This document shows, one piece after another, positions 11,780 to 23,455 of a stretch of DNA of 64,000 bases. The notes under the pieces were generated by a model, which was not told the DNA's origin, did no database searches, and saw only the letters and a program-made list of their open reading frames with translations. The stretch's first letter is position 1, and each line of letters starts with the position of its first letter. This DNA is from Proteles cristata cristata (taxonomy: Eukaryota > Chordata > Mammalia > Carnivora > Hyaenidae), in NCBI GenBank assembly GCA_017311185.1, contig JAESUZ010005168.1, forward strand, positions 372,001 to 436,000, written 5' to 3'. A program made the position numbers and the translations under genes.

Positions 11780-12050
11780 AGAGCACTGTGTATTCCTCAT
11801 ATGCAGGGACTATGTTCTAAATGTTTTCATATCCGAAAAAATAAGCACAATATTTGGTTCCTGATCTAGGTAGAAATCAGCATGTGAGTGAATTTCCTGG
11901 CCCTGACTAAACGATGTGCTTGCTGGAGACGGTGAACGAGTAGTATTCTTTCCATTGCTGGTGTCTAGCATAACATCTGATACATAGTAGGTCCAGAATG
12001 TGCATTTGTGTTAAATAAGCAAGTGAACACACTCAAAGGATAAAAGCTAA
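11780..12050 (+). mobile_element. LINE-2 3' end relics
   Basis: Two L2-like phrases occur in plus orientation: CATATGCAGGGACTATGTTC (11799-11818) and TAACATCTGATACATAGTAGGTCCAG (about 11970-11996) followed by TGTTAAATAAGCAAGTGAA. They resemble the tail of L2 (mobilised 3' end). Weak; could be MIR-related. Confidence 0.45.
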
Positions 12051-12359
12051 GCATTGAACTTCACTGTCTACCTTTGGCAACTATCGGACTCCTTAATGTG
12101 TTACATGTTGGCTTTGAATCTTTCAATGGGACGGAAGTGATTCAGCTACTCCTAGTTTTTCCCTTTTGTGACGATTGTCTCCAGGAACTAGTCTAAGAGT
12201 GGGTGATGTGATGCCGGGGTTGGGAGACCAACAGGTATCTATATGCTTGAGTTGATTTCTGAGTTGGATTTTATTGTTGTTACTCAGACTAAAGGGAGGA
12301 GGATTTGGGACTGGCATTTGGGAACAACCTAGAAACAATACTTTTAAAATGCGATATAC
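12051..12359. other. Unique noncoding sequence
   Basis: No repeat or coding signal recognised. Confidence 0.45.
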
Positions 12360-13250
12360 TATCTGGTCTTATGTGCATTTTCTTGTCAAAAATAAATTGA
12401 GTATCAGAGTAAGGGTTTATTTCTGGTTTCCCGAGTCTACTCCATTGATCCACATGCTAGTCGTTTATGCTTGTACCACTCTGTCTTGAAAATTTTAGTG
12501 GTGTGGTGAATTTGGGACTAAGGAAGTATGAATTCCTCACTGAATTTTTCCTTTAAAATTATTTATTTATGTGTCTTGGGTACGTGGGTTCCTTCAATTT
12601 CCATATAATTTTAGAATCAGTGCATCAATTTCTACGAGATCTAGAATCTTGACCTGGATTCCACGGAATCTGTACATCAACTCAGAGGAGCATTGCCATG
12701 GCAACAAGAGGGCGTTTTCAAATCCACGAAACCCGGGTGTCTTTCCACTTATTTAGGTCTTTGTAAGTTTATTTCAGCTGCATTTTGTAGTTACAATATG
12801 GAAATCCTGCACTTCTTTTGTTAAATCTATTTCCAAGTACCTAATTCTTTTTGTTGCTATTATAAATTGAGCTGTTTTCTTAGTTTTTGTTTCCAGATTG
12901 TTCATTGATGGTGTAGAGACATACAGTTGATTTCTGCATATTGATCTTGCATTGTAACCTTGCTGAGTTATCAGCTCTAACAGTTTTGAGTGGATTCTTT
13001 AGAATTCTCTACATACATAATATATACAGAAATGTGCAAACAGACATTTTACCACTTCCTTTCCAATCTGCATCCTTTTCAGTTAATGGTTTTTGTCTAT
13101 TTGCTAGAATTTTGAAAGTATGTTGGATGCTGAAAAGTATTCAGACTTCTTTCTTGGGAAACATTAAACACCTTATTTATCTGTTCGTTTATTTGAAAGG
13201 TAAGAAATGCTATCTTAATTTAAATGTCTTCCAGTCCTGAAGAGTATTCA
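12360..13250 (-). mobile_element. Old L1M fragment (ORF2 reverse-transcriptase region)
   Basis: In reverse orientation it keeps the L1 ORF2 order: GGGTTTATTTCTGGTTTCCC, TCCATTGATCCACATG, CACTTATTTAGGTCTTTGTA, CACTTCTTTTGTTAAATCTA, AGATTGTTCATTGATGGTGT, AACCTTGCTGAGTTATCAGC, and CCTTTCCAATCTGCATCC. The frame is broken many times, so the element is dead. Its right limit is unclear. Confidence 0.8.
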
Positions 13251-13599
13251 TTTTCATATGCTAAGTGGACATTTGTCTTTCTTTAACAAATTCCTTTTTG
13301 TATCATTTATCCATATGTGCATTGTTTTCTTTAAATTAATTTCTTGGAATCTCTATCTTAAGGATAATAGTCCTGGGGTGGTGAAATAAATTACGCATGC
13401 ATTTACTCCATTGTCATTTCATTTGAGCTGTTTTTCTGATACCTAGGTGTATTTCTTATGGGTCTATATATGCCAGTCCTTTGATTTTCATATTCAGCTT
13501 CTGGTGTCAGACCTGGGGAGACCTCCTCTACCTGGGGATATACCACAATTCACCCACTTACAGTGTCCTTTTGAAAATACACTATTTTTAAGAACACAC
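13251..13599. other. Unclassified AT-rich sequence
   Basis: Possibly a continuation of the old L1 (phrases such as TTTGTATCATTTATCC), but I cannot confirm it. Confidence 0.3.
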
Positions 13600-14350
13600 A
13601 AAGTGTGTTAACGCTAACAAAGTGTTTTAGATACTTGAGTCTGTAAGTCTTTCCGAGAAGCAGAGCAGACTCGCACTGTTTAGTGAAAGCGGGTTGTCAG
13701 GTGACTTCCGAGGCTGGGTTTCCCTGCAGCATCTATTCCTGGGTAAGAGCCGAGAAGGGTCCCCCAAATGGAGTTTCAGCAATTTGCCTCACGGTCAATT
13801 CCCTCTGAGACAATGCCACCTTTGCTGACTCTAATCACAAATACAATCCAATTAAAAGCTATTATGTTAATGTGAATAGAGAGGGAGATAAAACAAGACA
13901 GTGAAATGTTTCATTTAGGCTCAAATGAGTTGATTTCTCAGAGCATAAAGAATCCCCATTAGATTCCCTGCTGCAGAGACACAAGAAACATGCAAACCAA
14001 GCTACTGATTAAAATCTGGGAAAAAGAGATAAAAGGTTTATCGGTGTGACAAGGGCTGGTTGATGGACTATTAGATGACGCGTTTGTGTGTTTGCTTTAA
14101 AACCTTTCGGCTTCTGTCACACATGGGCTTTGGAAAAACTGCCCTTTCCTGTAGGCTCATAGAGCGCTTATCTGGAAAGCAAAATTGATGTCCAGTGCCT
14201 TGAAAATGACAGCATCATTTCTCTGTGTTCATATCACTTTGTATATTTGATGAAGGTGGCCTAAAGGAGAAAGTTACAGGAATAAAGGAAGTTGACTCCT
14301 TTCCTAGGATCAAATGATGTAATATTATCTGTGAGCATAAAAATCTGCAC
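13600..14350. promoter_or_regulatory. Candidate conserved noncoding element (unproven)
   Basis: Repeat-free stretch with balanced composition and several motifs common in developmental enhancers: CCAATTAAAAGC and ATGTTAATGTG near 13850-13875, and an ACGCGT near 14080. No repeats, no open frame of note. The call is inference from texture only; there is no alignment behind it. Confidence 0.3.
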
Positions 14351-14898
14351 TGAAGAATAAAAAAAATTGGACGCTAGAAGTTTACATTCTTTGGTTGCTC
14401 TCAATTTTAGATCATATAGCTATTGGGTCGGGAGAAACATTAAGGTTTTTAATAACTAACATCGAAGGGAAGACGTTAACATCGATTATATTAATTCTTA
14501 GGTAATTCAGTTTTGGGTCTGTATCTCATTCTAATCCCATATAAGATTACAATTTCCAGTAAGTTAATGAAATAGATTTGTCATGTGAAATCTATTTTAT
14601 TATGTTATCATTTAAAAAAATATTTTCCCTTTGTTTTTAATCTTCTTGACTGCTCTTCTGAGTAAGATACTGTAAATATCCTAAGAAACCGTAAGTATGG
14701 TAGTTTAGCTGGGGACTACAGTTGTCTGCCCAAATCCATTATGCCTCATTTTGATGTGAAATAGAGGCACCAGGCATAGGTCTAGAAGGCCAGAGTATGC
14801 CCCTGACACTCCCTTGGTTCCCATGAGGCCACGCAACTCAGTTCTAGACAGTACAATGTTAGAGGCAATGAGATACACCTCTTTGGGATCAGTTGCCT

Positions 14899-14900
<2 letters not shown>
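14351..14900. other. Unique AT-rich noncoding sequence
   Basis: No recognised repeat or gene. Confidence 0.45.

Positions 14901-14949
<49 letters not shown>
14901..14949. repeat. (AT)n dinucleotide tract
   Basis: 49 bp of perfect alternating AT (about 24 units), self-complementary. Sequencing and assembly length at such tracts is often unreliable. Confidence 0.97.
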
Positions 14950-14953
<4 letters not shown>

Positions 14954-15520
14954 CCATCATTTGATCGTGCCTTTCTCTATAGACATAGGAGTGTAAGCCA
15001 AATATTGAAGAGAAAAACCAGAAAGAGGCAGCCTCAGATTTGAAGGGGACTGAGGGCACTTGGATTTGCATTCATAGTATTCATCAGTAATGACAGCTTT
15101 GCCAGAGTTTGCTGGGGAAGGCGTACCCAGTGGCAAGATCAGGTTTGCTGCTCCCTGTCAGAAATTTCTACCCACCTTCTGCTTTTGACTTAAGTTTAAT
15201 GATACCAACTCGCTTCCATTAAGGTTTTCACCGTACACCTTAGAGTTTGTTTTACTAGCCTATAGATGACGTAATGTAATTCTTCTATGCTGAAAGGGGT
15301 CACTGGTAGCAAATGGACGACAAGGCAGAGGTGGATCTAGCTTATGTCCAACCTACTAAGTAGTCATCTGGAACATTCGTCTTCAGCACACTTAATGTAT
15401 TTGGTATCCGTGTTTGCCATGGGGCGTTCAGGTCTGGGGGCTGGCCAAAGGCATGTTTAGTGAAGGATAGTGACAGCCAGGGGAAAGCCCACTGGGTAAT
15501 TCTGGTTTACACTGAAGTTC
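14950..15520. other. Unique noncoding sequence
   Basis: No recognised repeat or gene. Confidence 0.45.
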
Positions 15521-15760
15521 ATTTACTCGCTCACTCACTGACTCACTCATTCATTCAAAAATATTTACTGAGCCAGAAATATATAGCAAATATATCTTTG
15601 CTAGACACTGCATAGTGATAATAAATTATATGTTCAATGTCATTGCACTCAAGTTGCTGCAAATCAGGTAAAGAAAATGTCTCTACTACTAGATGGAATT
15701 TCTAAGGGCCATAAAGGCTGTATAAAAGGGAGCTAAAGAGGTTTGGAAAAGTTGAGGCTG
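15521..15760 (-). mobile_element. LINE-2 3' end relic
   Basis: The reverse L2 tail is recognisable as ACTCATTCATTCAAAAATATTTACTGAG (15545-15572), then TAGACACTGCATAGTGATAA, and later GGGCCATAAAGGCTG. An ACTC/ATTC-rich stretch at 15525-15556 is part of it. Confidence 0.6.
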
Positions 15761-16344
15761 GTGCTTGGTATATATGGAAATAAGTGGTAATATCTACACC
15801 GAAGAGGTTCTCAACACATTGTTGAAGGGCAAGGAGGATACTATCAGCATATGTATCGTCTTCCTCCCATCCCCACTGTGCTGTTCAAATCTGGAAAAGC
15901 ATCTTTCAAGCTTATTAAACATTAACCTCCGAAGTAGTCCAAAACAGCACAGCATTTTATTCGGTACGTGAAAAGAAAAATAGGACCAGGGAAATATCTA
16001 ACTTTGCCTTGTTTTATAATATTCCTTTATTACAATAGGTAGTTAATATCCGTCATTCATAATCTCAACATAGACTGCATGAACCATATTCTAGGGTGCT
16101 TACACATGCTATGTGTGCCACGTGTGGTGGCATTCTGTGCCAGAGCACTATGGCACTCCACACCGGGCACGTTACTAACTGATGGGGACTGAGGAACCAT
16201 TACCGTTTCAGAGCCACATGCCAAGCCAGGTTTGGGGATGCTTCAGAAGAATGTGATCCAGGTAAAAATCCAGCTTCTGGGGATGCTACTAATCACGTAA
16301 TAACAGAGCATAGGAAGTTTTAAAGGCACAATGCGATACACAAA
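15761..16344. other. Unique noncoding sequence
   Basis: No recognised repeat or gene. Confidence 0.4.
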
Positions 16345-16809
16345 TTGCCTCACAAAAGGCCAATATCTTTTGGGATTCAGGCCACTATTTTAACAAGCTG
16401 GGGCGGCTGTGCATGCCTAGCGCCCTGCCACAGAGTGCTAATCCGCCCCGCCACTAAAGGGATGTGCACTTTAGTGACTGCTATCAAAGTGGGAAGGTAC
16501 CCTGTTACCTGGAGGTTATCTTTATGTAGTTTTCTCTGCACTGCCAGGGGGTGGGGAACTGGTCGATTCCCTAGAAGTCAGGTGTGGAAGGAAAGAAGTG
16601 AGGGCCCAAACTACCAGCTCAGGAGTGTCCAATATACCGGATGGCAGTGCAAAGGAAAGCTAAACACAGGGCATGTGAAGAAGGAAGTCTATAGCGTCTC
16701 CAATTTCCACCGTGTGCTTAGGGCAGGGGAAGAGCAGCTAAGAGCCATCGCAGGTGATGCATGTCATATAATTGAAGACGATGAGCTGGTGTGTGTCCCA
16801 ATCACCTAA
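16345..16809 (+). other. Open frame of 154 codons, no recognised product
   Basis: This is the longest open frame outside low-complexity DNA. It begins MPHKRPISFG and ends DDELVCVPIT. There are no domains, signal peptide or membrane segment that I recognise, and no splice or promoter context. Local GC is raised, which lengthens chance frames. It is probably spurious, or an unrecognised decayed processed gene. Confidence 0.15.
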
Positions 16810-16883
16810 CTTTAACTTTTGGGTTCATTCCTAGACCTTGCTGAGGGCATCTACTATAAAGTCATGGAGTATTAGATCTGGAA

Positions 16884-17038
16884 CTCTCCAGCGTGCCTGG
16901 CATCATTTATTGAAGAGATAGTCTTTTCTCTATTGTATATTCTTGTCTCTTTTGTTATAGATTAATTGACTATATCAACATGGGTTTATTTCTGGGCTCT
17001 CTAATCTTTCCCACTGATCTATTTTTGTGCCAGTACCT
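16884..17038 (-). mobile_element. L1 insertion, inverted 5' segment
   Basis: Matches reverse-oriented L1 ORF2: CATTTATTGAAGAGATAGTC, then GGGTTTATTTCTGGGCTCTC, then TTTTTGTGCCAGTACC. It is joined directly to a sense-oriented L1 3' end at about 17038. The left flank carries TTAGATCTGGAA (16872-16883), matched at the far end of the element, so both segments are one insertion made by twin priming. Confidence 0.85.
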
Positions 17039-17914
17039 TCTATATAATCCAGTAATTCCACTATTAGATATTTACCCAAAGAAAACAAAAACAGTAATCC
17101 AAAAACACATATGCACTCTTATTCTTATAGCAGCATTATTTATAAGAGCCAAGATAGGGAAGCAGCCCAAGTGTTCCTCAATAGGTAAATGGATAAAGAA
17201 GATGTGGTGTGTATATATCCGATGGAATATTACTCGGCCATAAGAAAGAATGAGATCTTGCCATTTGCAACAATACGGATGGATCTAGAGGGTATAAGGC
17301 TAAGTGAAATAAGTCAGTCAGATAAAGACTAAGACCATATTATTTCATTTATATATGGAATCTAAGAAGCAAACAAATGAAAAAACAACAAACAAAAAAG
17401 CAGACTCTTAAATTCAGAGAACAAACTGGTAGCTCCATAGGAAGGTGGGCTGGGGAATGGGTGAAACAGATAAAGGATGAAGAGGCACAAATTTCTGGCA
17501 CTCCTGGGTGGCTCAGTCAGGGGAGTGTCCTACTTTGGCTCAGGTCATGATCTCGCGGTTGGCGGGTTTGAGCCCCACATCAGCCTCACTGCTGTCAGCC
17601 TGTCAGTGCAGAGTCTGCTTCAGATCCTCTGTTCCCCTCTCTCTGCCCCTCCCTTGCTTGCACTCTCCCCAGAAAAAATAAATATTTAAAAATATATATA
17701 TAAAAAAAGAGGCACAAGCAGTTATAAAATTAATATGTCACGGAAATGAAAAGTACAGTAAGGGAATTCAGTCAATATTATTACAGTAACATTGTATGGT
17801 GACAGACGCGACAACTTCTTGTGGCAAGCACTAAGTAATATACAGAATTGTTGAATCAATATGTTGAACACCTGAAACTAACAGAACGTCGTATGTTAAT
17901 TATACTTTAAGAAA
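17039..17914 (+). mobile_element. L1 insertion, sense 3' segment (interrupted by a SINE)
   Basis: Sense L1 ORF2 end and 3' UTR: ATCCAGTAATTCCACTATTA, TAGCAGCATTATTTATAAGAG, AATGGATAAAGAAGATGTGG, GAATATTACTCGGCCATAAG, then past the SINE, ACATTGTATGGTGACAGACG, TTGTTGAATCAATATGTTG and ACACCTGAAACTAACA. Right flank TTGGATCTGGAA (17915-17926) duplicates the left flank with one mismatch. A CAN-SINE interrupts it. No functional frame remains. Confidence 0.9.
17491..17707 (+). mobile_element. CAN-SINE inserted into the L1
   Basis: Recognisable head CTCCTGGGTGGCTCAGTCAG at 17501, then GGCTCAGGTCATGATCTCGC, and an A-rich tail. The L1 target was duplicated as AGAGGCACAA (17481-17490 and 17708-17717), so this insertion is younger than the L1. 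Confidence 0.95.
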
Positions 17915-17926
17915 TTGGATCTGGAA

Positions 17927-18800
17927 GAGGCATTGGAGGTCTACTGGAGCAAAGGGTCAGTGAGTCCTTTTACTGCAGTCAATCCTGTCTTTGTTCATGA
18001 GAAATTTGGAAGCTCTCCAGGATCATGTGGGAGCTTCGGGAAGCATAAGGACTCGTCCCTGCGCAGTGCTTGGTAGCCTCACGGAATCCATGTTGGTCTC
18101 TGTTCTTCTGTGGCCACACCGCACAGGTGGGGAGGGTTTCTGTGAGATGGCATCCCCTCCACACCCGCTTCCTTCAGAGACCCTCCTGGGAAATGAGGCA
18201 CAGCCAGATTTCAGCTTGGTCCCAGAGCTCTTGGGAAGCCTACCATTTGCTTCTCTTAGGTGGAGGACCCGCTGGGGAAGGGGTGGGTCATAGAACTTTC
18301 TCAGTCACTTCACCAGATGGCTCCTTGCTGTCTCTGTATCTCCTCGGATCACGGAATAATTACCATGGTGAGGGCAGAAAAACTGGCTTTTCTACCATCA
18401 AATAGAGTTCCCACATCTATTATTTACAGCATAAACTTCAGCTTTTATACTACAATAAATTCGGGATTTTTTTTTTAAATTCAGAAGACTCACTCTCAAA
18501 ATATTGTTCCTGCCCTGAGTGTTTGAATGCCCACTTTGACACTTAAGAGCTGAGAATGGACTTCCTTTCTGCCATTGCCTGAGACAGGAAGTCCAGGAAG
18601 CCTTGACCAGAATGGAGAGACCAGAAACACATAGGTTCATATTTTAAAGTCTTATCTACCAGAATTTATTGTGTCATATAAATGGGCAGAATACATACTC
18701 CCTTCTCCGTAGAGAAGATATAATGGCTCTTGGGGGAAAGGCAGGGAAGGAATGCAGGTTGGAAGGACTCAGGTCCCAGGTGGATCAACTGTTTTCCTGC
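17927..18800. other. Unique noncoding sequence
   Basis: Moderately GC-rich around 18000-18360. Overlapping plus-strand frames of 100 and 111 codons (17991-18293, 18070-18405) lack recognisable domains. No confident repeat. Confidence 0.4.
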
Positions 18801-19325
18801 ACTGCTTGTCATTTACTCCCTCTGGATCTGTTTTCTACTGCTGTATAACAAGGCTCCACGATTGCAGCAGCTTGAAACACAAAGTTATTACTTCACGGTT
18901 TCCACCAGCCGAGAGTCTGGGTTCTGCTTAGGTGGGTCCTCTCCCCAGGGTCTGACACTGGGAAATCAGGGTAGCAGCCTGGGCATGTGGAGTATGTGGA
19001 GCTTAGACTCCTCTTCCACCCACTGATTGCTGGCAAAATTCGACTCCTTGTGGCTTGATGACTGATACTCAGCAATTAGAGTTCATCCATAATCCCTGCC
19101 GTGTACATGGCCCCCTCCACAATATGGCAGCTGGATATTCAGGCTGGCATCTGCTGCTTCATATCTTTCTGACTCCTTCTATATTGGCCATATAGATTCT
19201 CTTTTAAAAGGCTCCCTGCTTAGGTCAGGCCCACCCAAGATAATCTCCCTTTGGATTAACACAAAATCAACTGTTGAGGGACTTTAATTATACCTGAAAA
19301 GACCCCTTCCGTTTGCCACATAACA
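18801..19325 (-). mobile_element. MaLR/MLT1-like LTR relic
   Basis: Reverse-oriented features of this LTR class: CTACTGCTGTATAACAAGGC, GGTTTCCACCAGCCGAGAGT, GGCCCACCCAAGATAATCTC, then AATTATACCTGAAAAGACCC and TTGCCACATAACAC. The order matches the LTR at 52.4-52.8 kb. The exact subfamily is not resolved. Confidence 0.5.
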
Positions 19326-19335
19326 CATGGATTGT

Positions 19336-19832
19336 GAAAGTTATGATGGTTAATTTTATGTGTCAATTTGACTGGGGCCAAGGGATGCCCAGATAGCTGG
19401 TACAACATTATTTCTGGGTGGGACTTTGAGAGTGTTTCTGGAAGAATAGCATTGGAATTGGTAGACTAAGGAATATTTGCCTGCACCGACGTGGCGGGGA
19501 GGGGGAAGCATCATCCAATCTGCTGAGCACCTAACCAGAAAAGGCAAGGCAAGGTGAGATTCTCTCTTTCAAGAGCTGGGATGTCCATCTTCTGCCTCTT
19601 AGACCTCAGACATCCTGATTCTTGGGCCTTTGGACTCTGGGACTTAGATCATTGGCACCATTGGTCCTTAAGCTTTCGACTCAGACTGAATGATACTGGC
19701 TTTCCTCATTCTCCAGCTGCAGACGGTGGGACTTCGCAGCGGCCATAGCCATGTGAGCCACCTCCAATCATCTCTACCTCTATCTAGATTATCTATCTAT
19801 TATAATCTCTCTTTTTGGTTCTGTTCTCTGGA
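19336..19832 (+). mobile_element. LTR-like ancient repeat, family unresolved
   Basis: Starts ATGATGGTTAATTTTATGTG TCAATTTGACTGG and continues through CATCATCCAATCTGCTGAGC, GAGCTGGGATGTCCATCTTC, CAGCTGCAGACGGTGGGACT and TAATCTCTCTTTTTGGTTC. This is a widespread mammalian repeat whose consensus, as I recall it, has TG...CA ends. A (TATC) remnant sits near 19785-19800. Confidence 0.5.
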
Positions 19833-21685
19833 TGCTGTAATGCAGGAGTTCTCTATCATCTTACTCGGACGTCCTGTCCATGCTACAGGGTGGGAGATTT
19901 ACAGGGTGTGTGTATCAGGGGCAGAAATCTTGAAGGCTGTCTTGGAATTCTGCTGATCACACCATCCCAAGTCCTATCCTTTCTGATGACATGTTAGCTC
20001 TGTACTTCATTCTCCTCTCCAAATACACCCTTCCCACAGCTCGGCAGAAGGAGCTGTATAAAAAACTCCTCACAACATACACTGTAAGCTGATTCTTGGT
20101 CATGTATGTTCCCTGTTATAGAAAAGAACTGTGATAAAATGAGAGAAAGCACATGCCTGCACTTGGGAACACCTGTTCATGAGAACAGAGAAAAGACCGT
20201 CTTTAGCTAAATGCCAGACTTAGACATCAAAAGGGAAAAAGGAACTATAGCTTACTTGAGCCCAGACACACTAGAGGATAAAATAATTTTGCACATGATC
20301 TTGTTTTATTTCACATGGATCCTTGCCTTGAGTTTAGTTATCATGACATTTTACCTTTATCTGTTCCTTTCCATGGTGACACAGCAAATGACAGCATGTC
20401 AGAAAGTCAACCTGGTAACCACATTGAGAGGTCAAGCTCTTGACATTATTCAAAGTTCATGACCGATCCTCAGCAAGTTTCCCAGGAGAAACCTCCTGAA
20501 CTCATGAAACTAATTCTTGAGAAATGTAAATGTTTTGTAAAATAGTTTTGGATTGTGTCATGGTTGTCCATGGCTCATGAAATTCATCCAGCATGGCTAT
20601 TTTATAACATTCACGGCTTCACCTGTTTCTGACTAAAATGGTTTGGGATGGTGTCACGGAGGGACCTGAGACCTCTTAAAGCTGGGAAAACAATACATTC
20701 TCTTAGAGTTGAGTGTATGGTTAGATGAGATTAACTTTAACTTTCTTCAGAGACCAAACACTTGATCTAGAATTATGCCCTTGCAGATACAAAACTGTTT
20801 GATCCTGAAAGAAGGTATGGTTGTATTGTGATGCTAAGCTATCTGGTGTGAGAAAAAGAAAATCAGGTAATTGTCTGTTGAATAACCTATTTACTTAGTA
20901 TCAAATGCCGAAAATATTGCAAGATATCTTTATTTGCATCTATATCTGTATCTATCTATAGACCTAAAATGTCTTGTAGAAAAGCTTGGGTTGCCGTTTG
21001 GACAGCAACTAGCAGTTTCTTTGGGACCAAGATTTCCAGGAAAATAATGGCTCCTAATGCTCACATGCAGTCTTTCAAACATATTTTTTCCTTTATCAGC
21101 AAAGTACATGATCACTGCCAGCAAAAGTACTCTTTGCTGCCAAGGTAAGTTCAACAAATGTAACTACTCTGCTCATTCTTTCCTTGGAGATTATGCTGGC
21201 GGTGAAATATATGAAGGTAACATCTATTAATTCTCCAGCCTTAAAATAGTCAATTACCTGCTTCCAAGATTAATACGTTTCTTTTTTTCAATGGGAAAGA
21301 ACTTGGATTTTGTGACTGGGTCTGGCTGACATGGAAACAAAATAAAGTATCACAGAAGATCCCAGCCCTCTGAATACAACGTGTTTGTCTTTGTTAACGA
21401 GAACGGTGGCCTTGACATTACCTAAAACCTGGATCAATGTCTAGACAGCTCTTTCTCTGGCCTGGCACAGTTCTCAAAATTGTCACCATCAGAATTATGA
21501 ACTCAGAGTTTTAAAGATTTCTAAAGTTCCTTCTAACACCCATGAAGGGGAGTGGACCAATATTTTTCAAGATACTACATTTATCTACGTCTTTAGATTC
21601 ATAAAATGTTTGCTTATTATAAAAGCAATATCTGCTCAAGACAAAATTTTCAAATAGTAAGATGCAAAATAAAAATTATGTTCCT
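19833..21685. other. Unique noncoding sequence
   Basis: No gene or confident repeat. A short TATC/TATA-rich patch lies near 20937-20960. An 83-codon frame at 20211-20462 is unrecognised. Confidence 0.45.
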
Positions 21686-21865
21686 GGGGTGCCTGGGTGG
21701 CTCAGTCAATTAAGGGTCAGACTCTTGATTTCAGCTCAAGTCATGATCCCGCTGTTGTGAGATCGAGCCCCGCGTTAGGCTTTGTGGGTGGGGCCTGTTT
21801 GGGATTCTCCCTCTCCATCTCTCTCTACTCCCCCCTCTCAAAATAAATAAATAAACAGTAAAAAG
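21686..21865 (+). mobile_element. CAN-SINE, older subfamily
   Basis: Plus-strand GGGGTGCCTGGGTGGCTCAG head, AAGTCATGATCCCGCTG, GAGATCGAGCCCCGCGTTAG, then a CT-rich segment and AAATAAATAAATAAACAG tail. No clear flanking duplication. Confidence 0.93.
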
Positions 21866-22511
21866 AATGATGTCTGTCCCACTATCCAGAAGTGTGTGTC
21901 TTTGAAGAAATTAGGATTTCTTTTTCTCTCTCTCTTTTTCTCTCTCCCTCTCTCTAACTCACACAAACACCACACACATGAATAAGATTATATTTTTAGA
22001 AGTCAAAACTCATTGAATAAGTTGTGCTTATTTACATTTGAATGTTTCACAAAATTAGATGCGACCCAATACTAGCGCTTCTCAATTTTGTTCTATCCTG
22101 GTATAGAATACATATGTATTTGGTACAAAAAAGAAAAATCACCTGAAGATCTCATCTTCACGTTGAAGCATTACAAAGCAAAATTTTAACACCTCAAAGG
22201 GAAACAGCACACACTGTTTAGTTCTCAAACCATCAAATCACTTAATCATCTCCTTCTGTTTACAAATGCTATCAGTACTTGTGGTTTGCAAAAATCTTCA
22301 GAAGGTGATTATTTTGTTGCCCCATTTCTTAAAGATTTCCAACTGGTTTTGAACCAAATGCAACCAGAATTTTGATGACTCATTCACAAAAGGCTCAATG
22401 TCATTGTTGAACACTTCGGTTGATTTATAAAATGGTTTTTCAAAGACGAAAACATGTTAAAAATCCTTTGATGGTGGCAGCGAAAAAGACTGAGTCACAC
22501 CCATTCTAAAT
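21866..22511. other. Unique AT-rich sequence with a TC-rich patch
   Basis: A TTTCTCTCTCTC-rich patch lies at 21919-21957. The rest shows no recognised repeat or gene. Confidence 0.45.
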
Positions 22512-22552
22512 TGTGTGTGCGTGCATGTGTGTGTGTGTGTGTGTGTGTGTGT
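22512..22552. repeat. (GT)n microsatellite
   Basis: About 40 bp of GT with GC and CA interruptions at the left side, then 14 perfect units. Confidence 0.95.
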
Positions 22553-22905
22553 TCAATATCCGCTTCATCAGAAAAATATTACTGTAGGATATATTTATTT
22601 GCTGATTTTAAGAGAAATAGCTTATGTTTCGTTTGGTAGAATATCATTGGTCTATAGTTTTCTTACTAGTAAGAGCATTGCTGTTACCATGACTCTACAC
22701 TCCACCCAAATCTGTATTTACATCATATTAAAAACAAAAACCCGATCGTTAGTGTTGAAATTTTTAACTGAATTTAGGATATCATTTATAACAATATCCA
22801 ATTTGGTGCCATAAATAAAACAAATATCCGTCTATAAGTGGGATGAAAACTGAAAATAATTTTGGAAGTAACTTATTTAAGACACATGAAATTGACATAA
22901 AGCTT
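22553..22905. other. Unique AT-rich noncoding sequence
   Basis: No recognised repeat or gene. Confidence 0.4.
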
Positions 22906-23107
22906 TTAAAAAAAATATTTCTTTTGAGAAAGACACACAGAGCTAGAGCAGGGGAGGGGCAGAAGGAAGGATAGAGAGAATCCCAAGCAGGTTCAGCACT
23001 GTCAACTTGGAGCCAGATGGGGAGGCTTGAATCCCTGAACCATGAGATGCCGACCTGAGCCGAAACCAAGCGTCAGACACTTAATTAACTGAGTGACCCA
23101 GGTGCCC
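22906..23107 (-). mobile_element. CAN-SINE, older subfamily
   Basis: Minus-strand copy with the AAGCAGGTTCAGCACTGTCA core, GCCGACCTGAGCCGAAACC and head GAGTGACCCAGGTGCCC. Strongly diverged; flanking duplication not clear. Confidence 0.9.
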
Positions 23108-23455
23108 AACCTTTTGTCGTTTACTTTTTACAAATGTATTTTTAGTTTTTTGCAAACAGAGCCCAAATATTAGTAGTTAGCATGTTTAGATGTGTATGAG
23201 AAATTGTGGAACTCAAAATAATCAAAATTAATTTAGAAAAATAGTCATTTGATCTAAATGAAAGTAGGGATGATCTACTTATTATGACAGTTACGAGAGT
23301 CAATAAATTTCACCATTCCTCTTCTTAAAGCTAGTTTGGATTGTATTTTAATCATTCAAGGCCAACAGAATCCTGTCTAATATCAGCTATTTTGATGTTC
23401 AGTAAATTCTTAAACAACACAGGTTTGAACTCTGTGTGTCCACTTATACTGGGAT

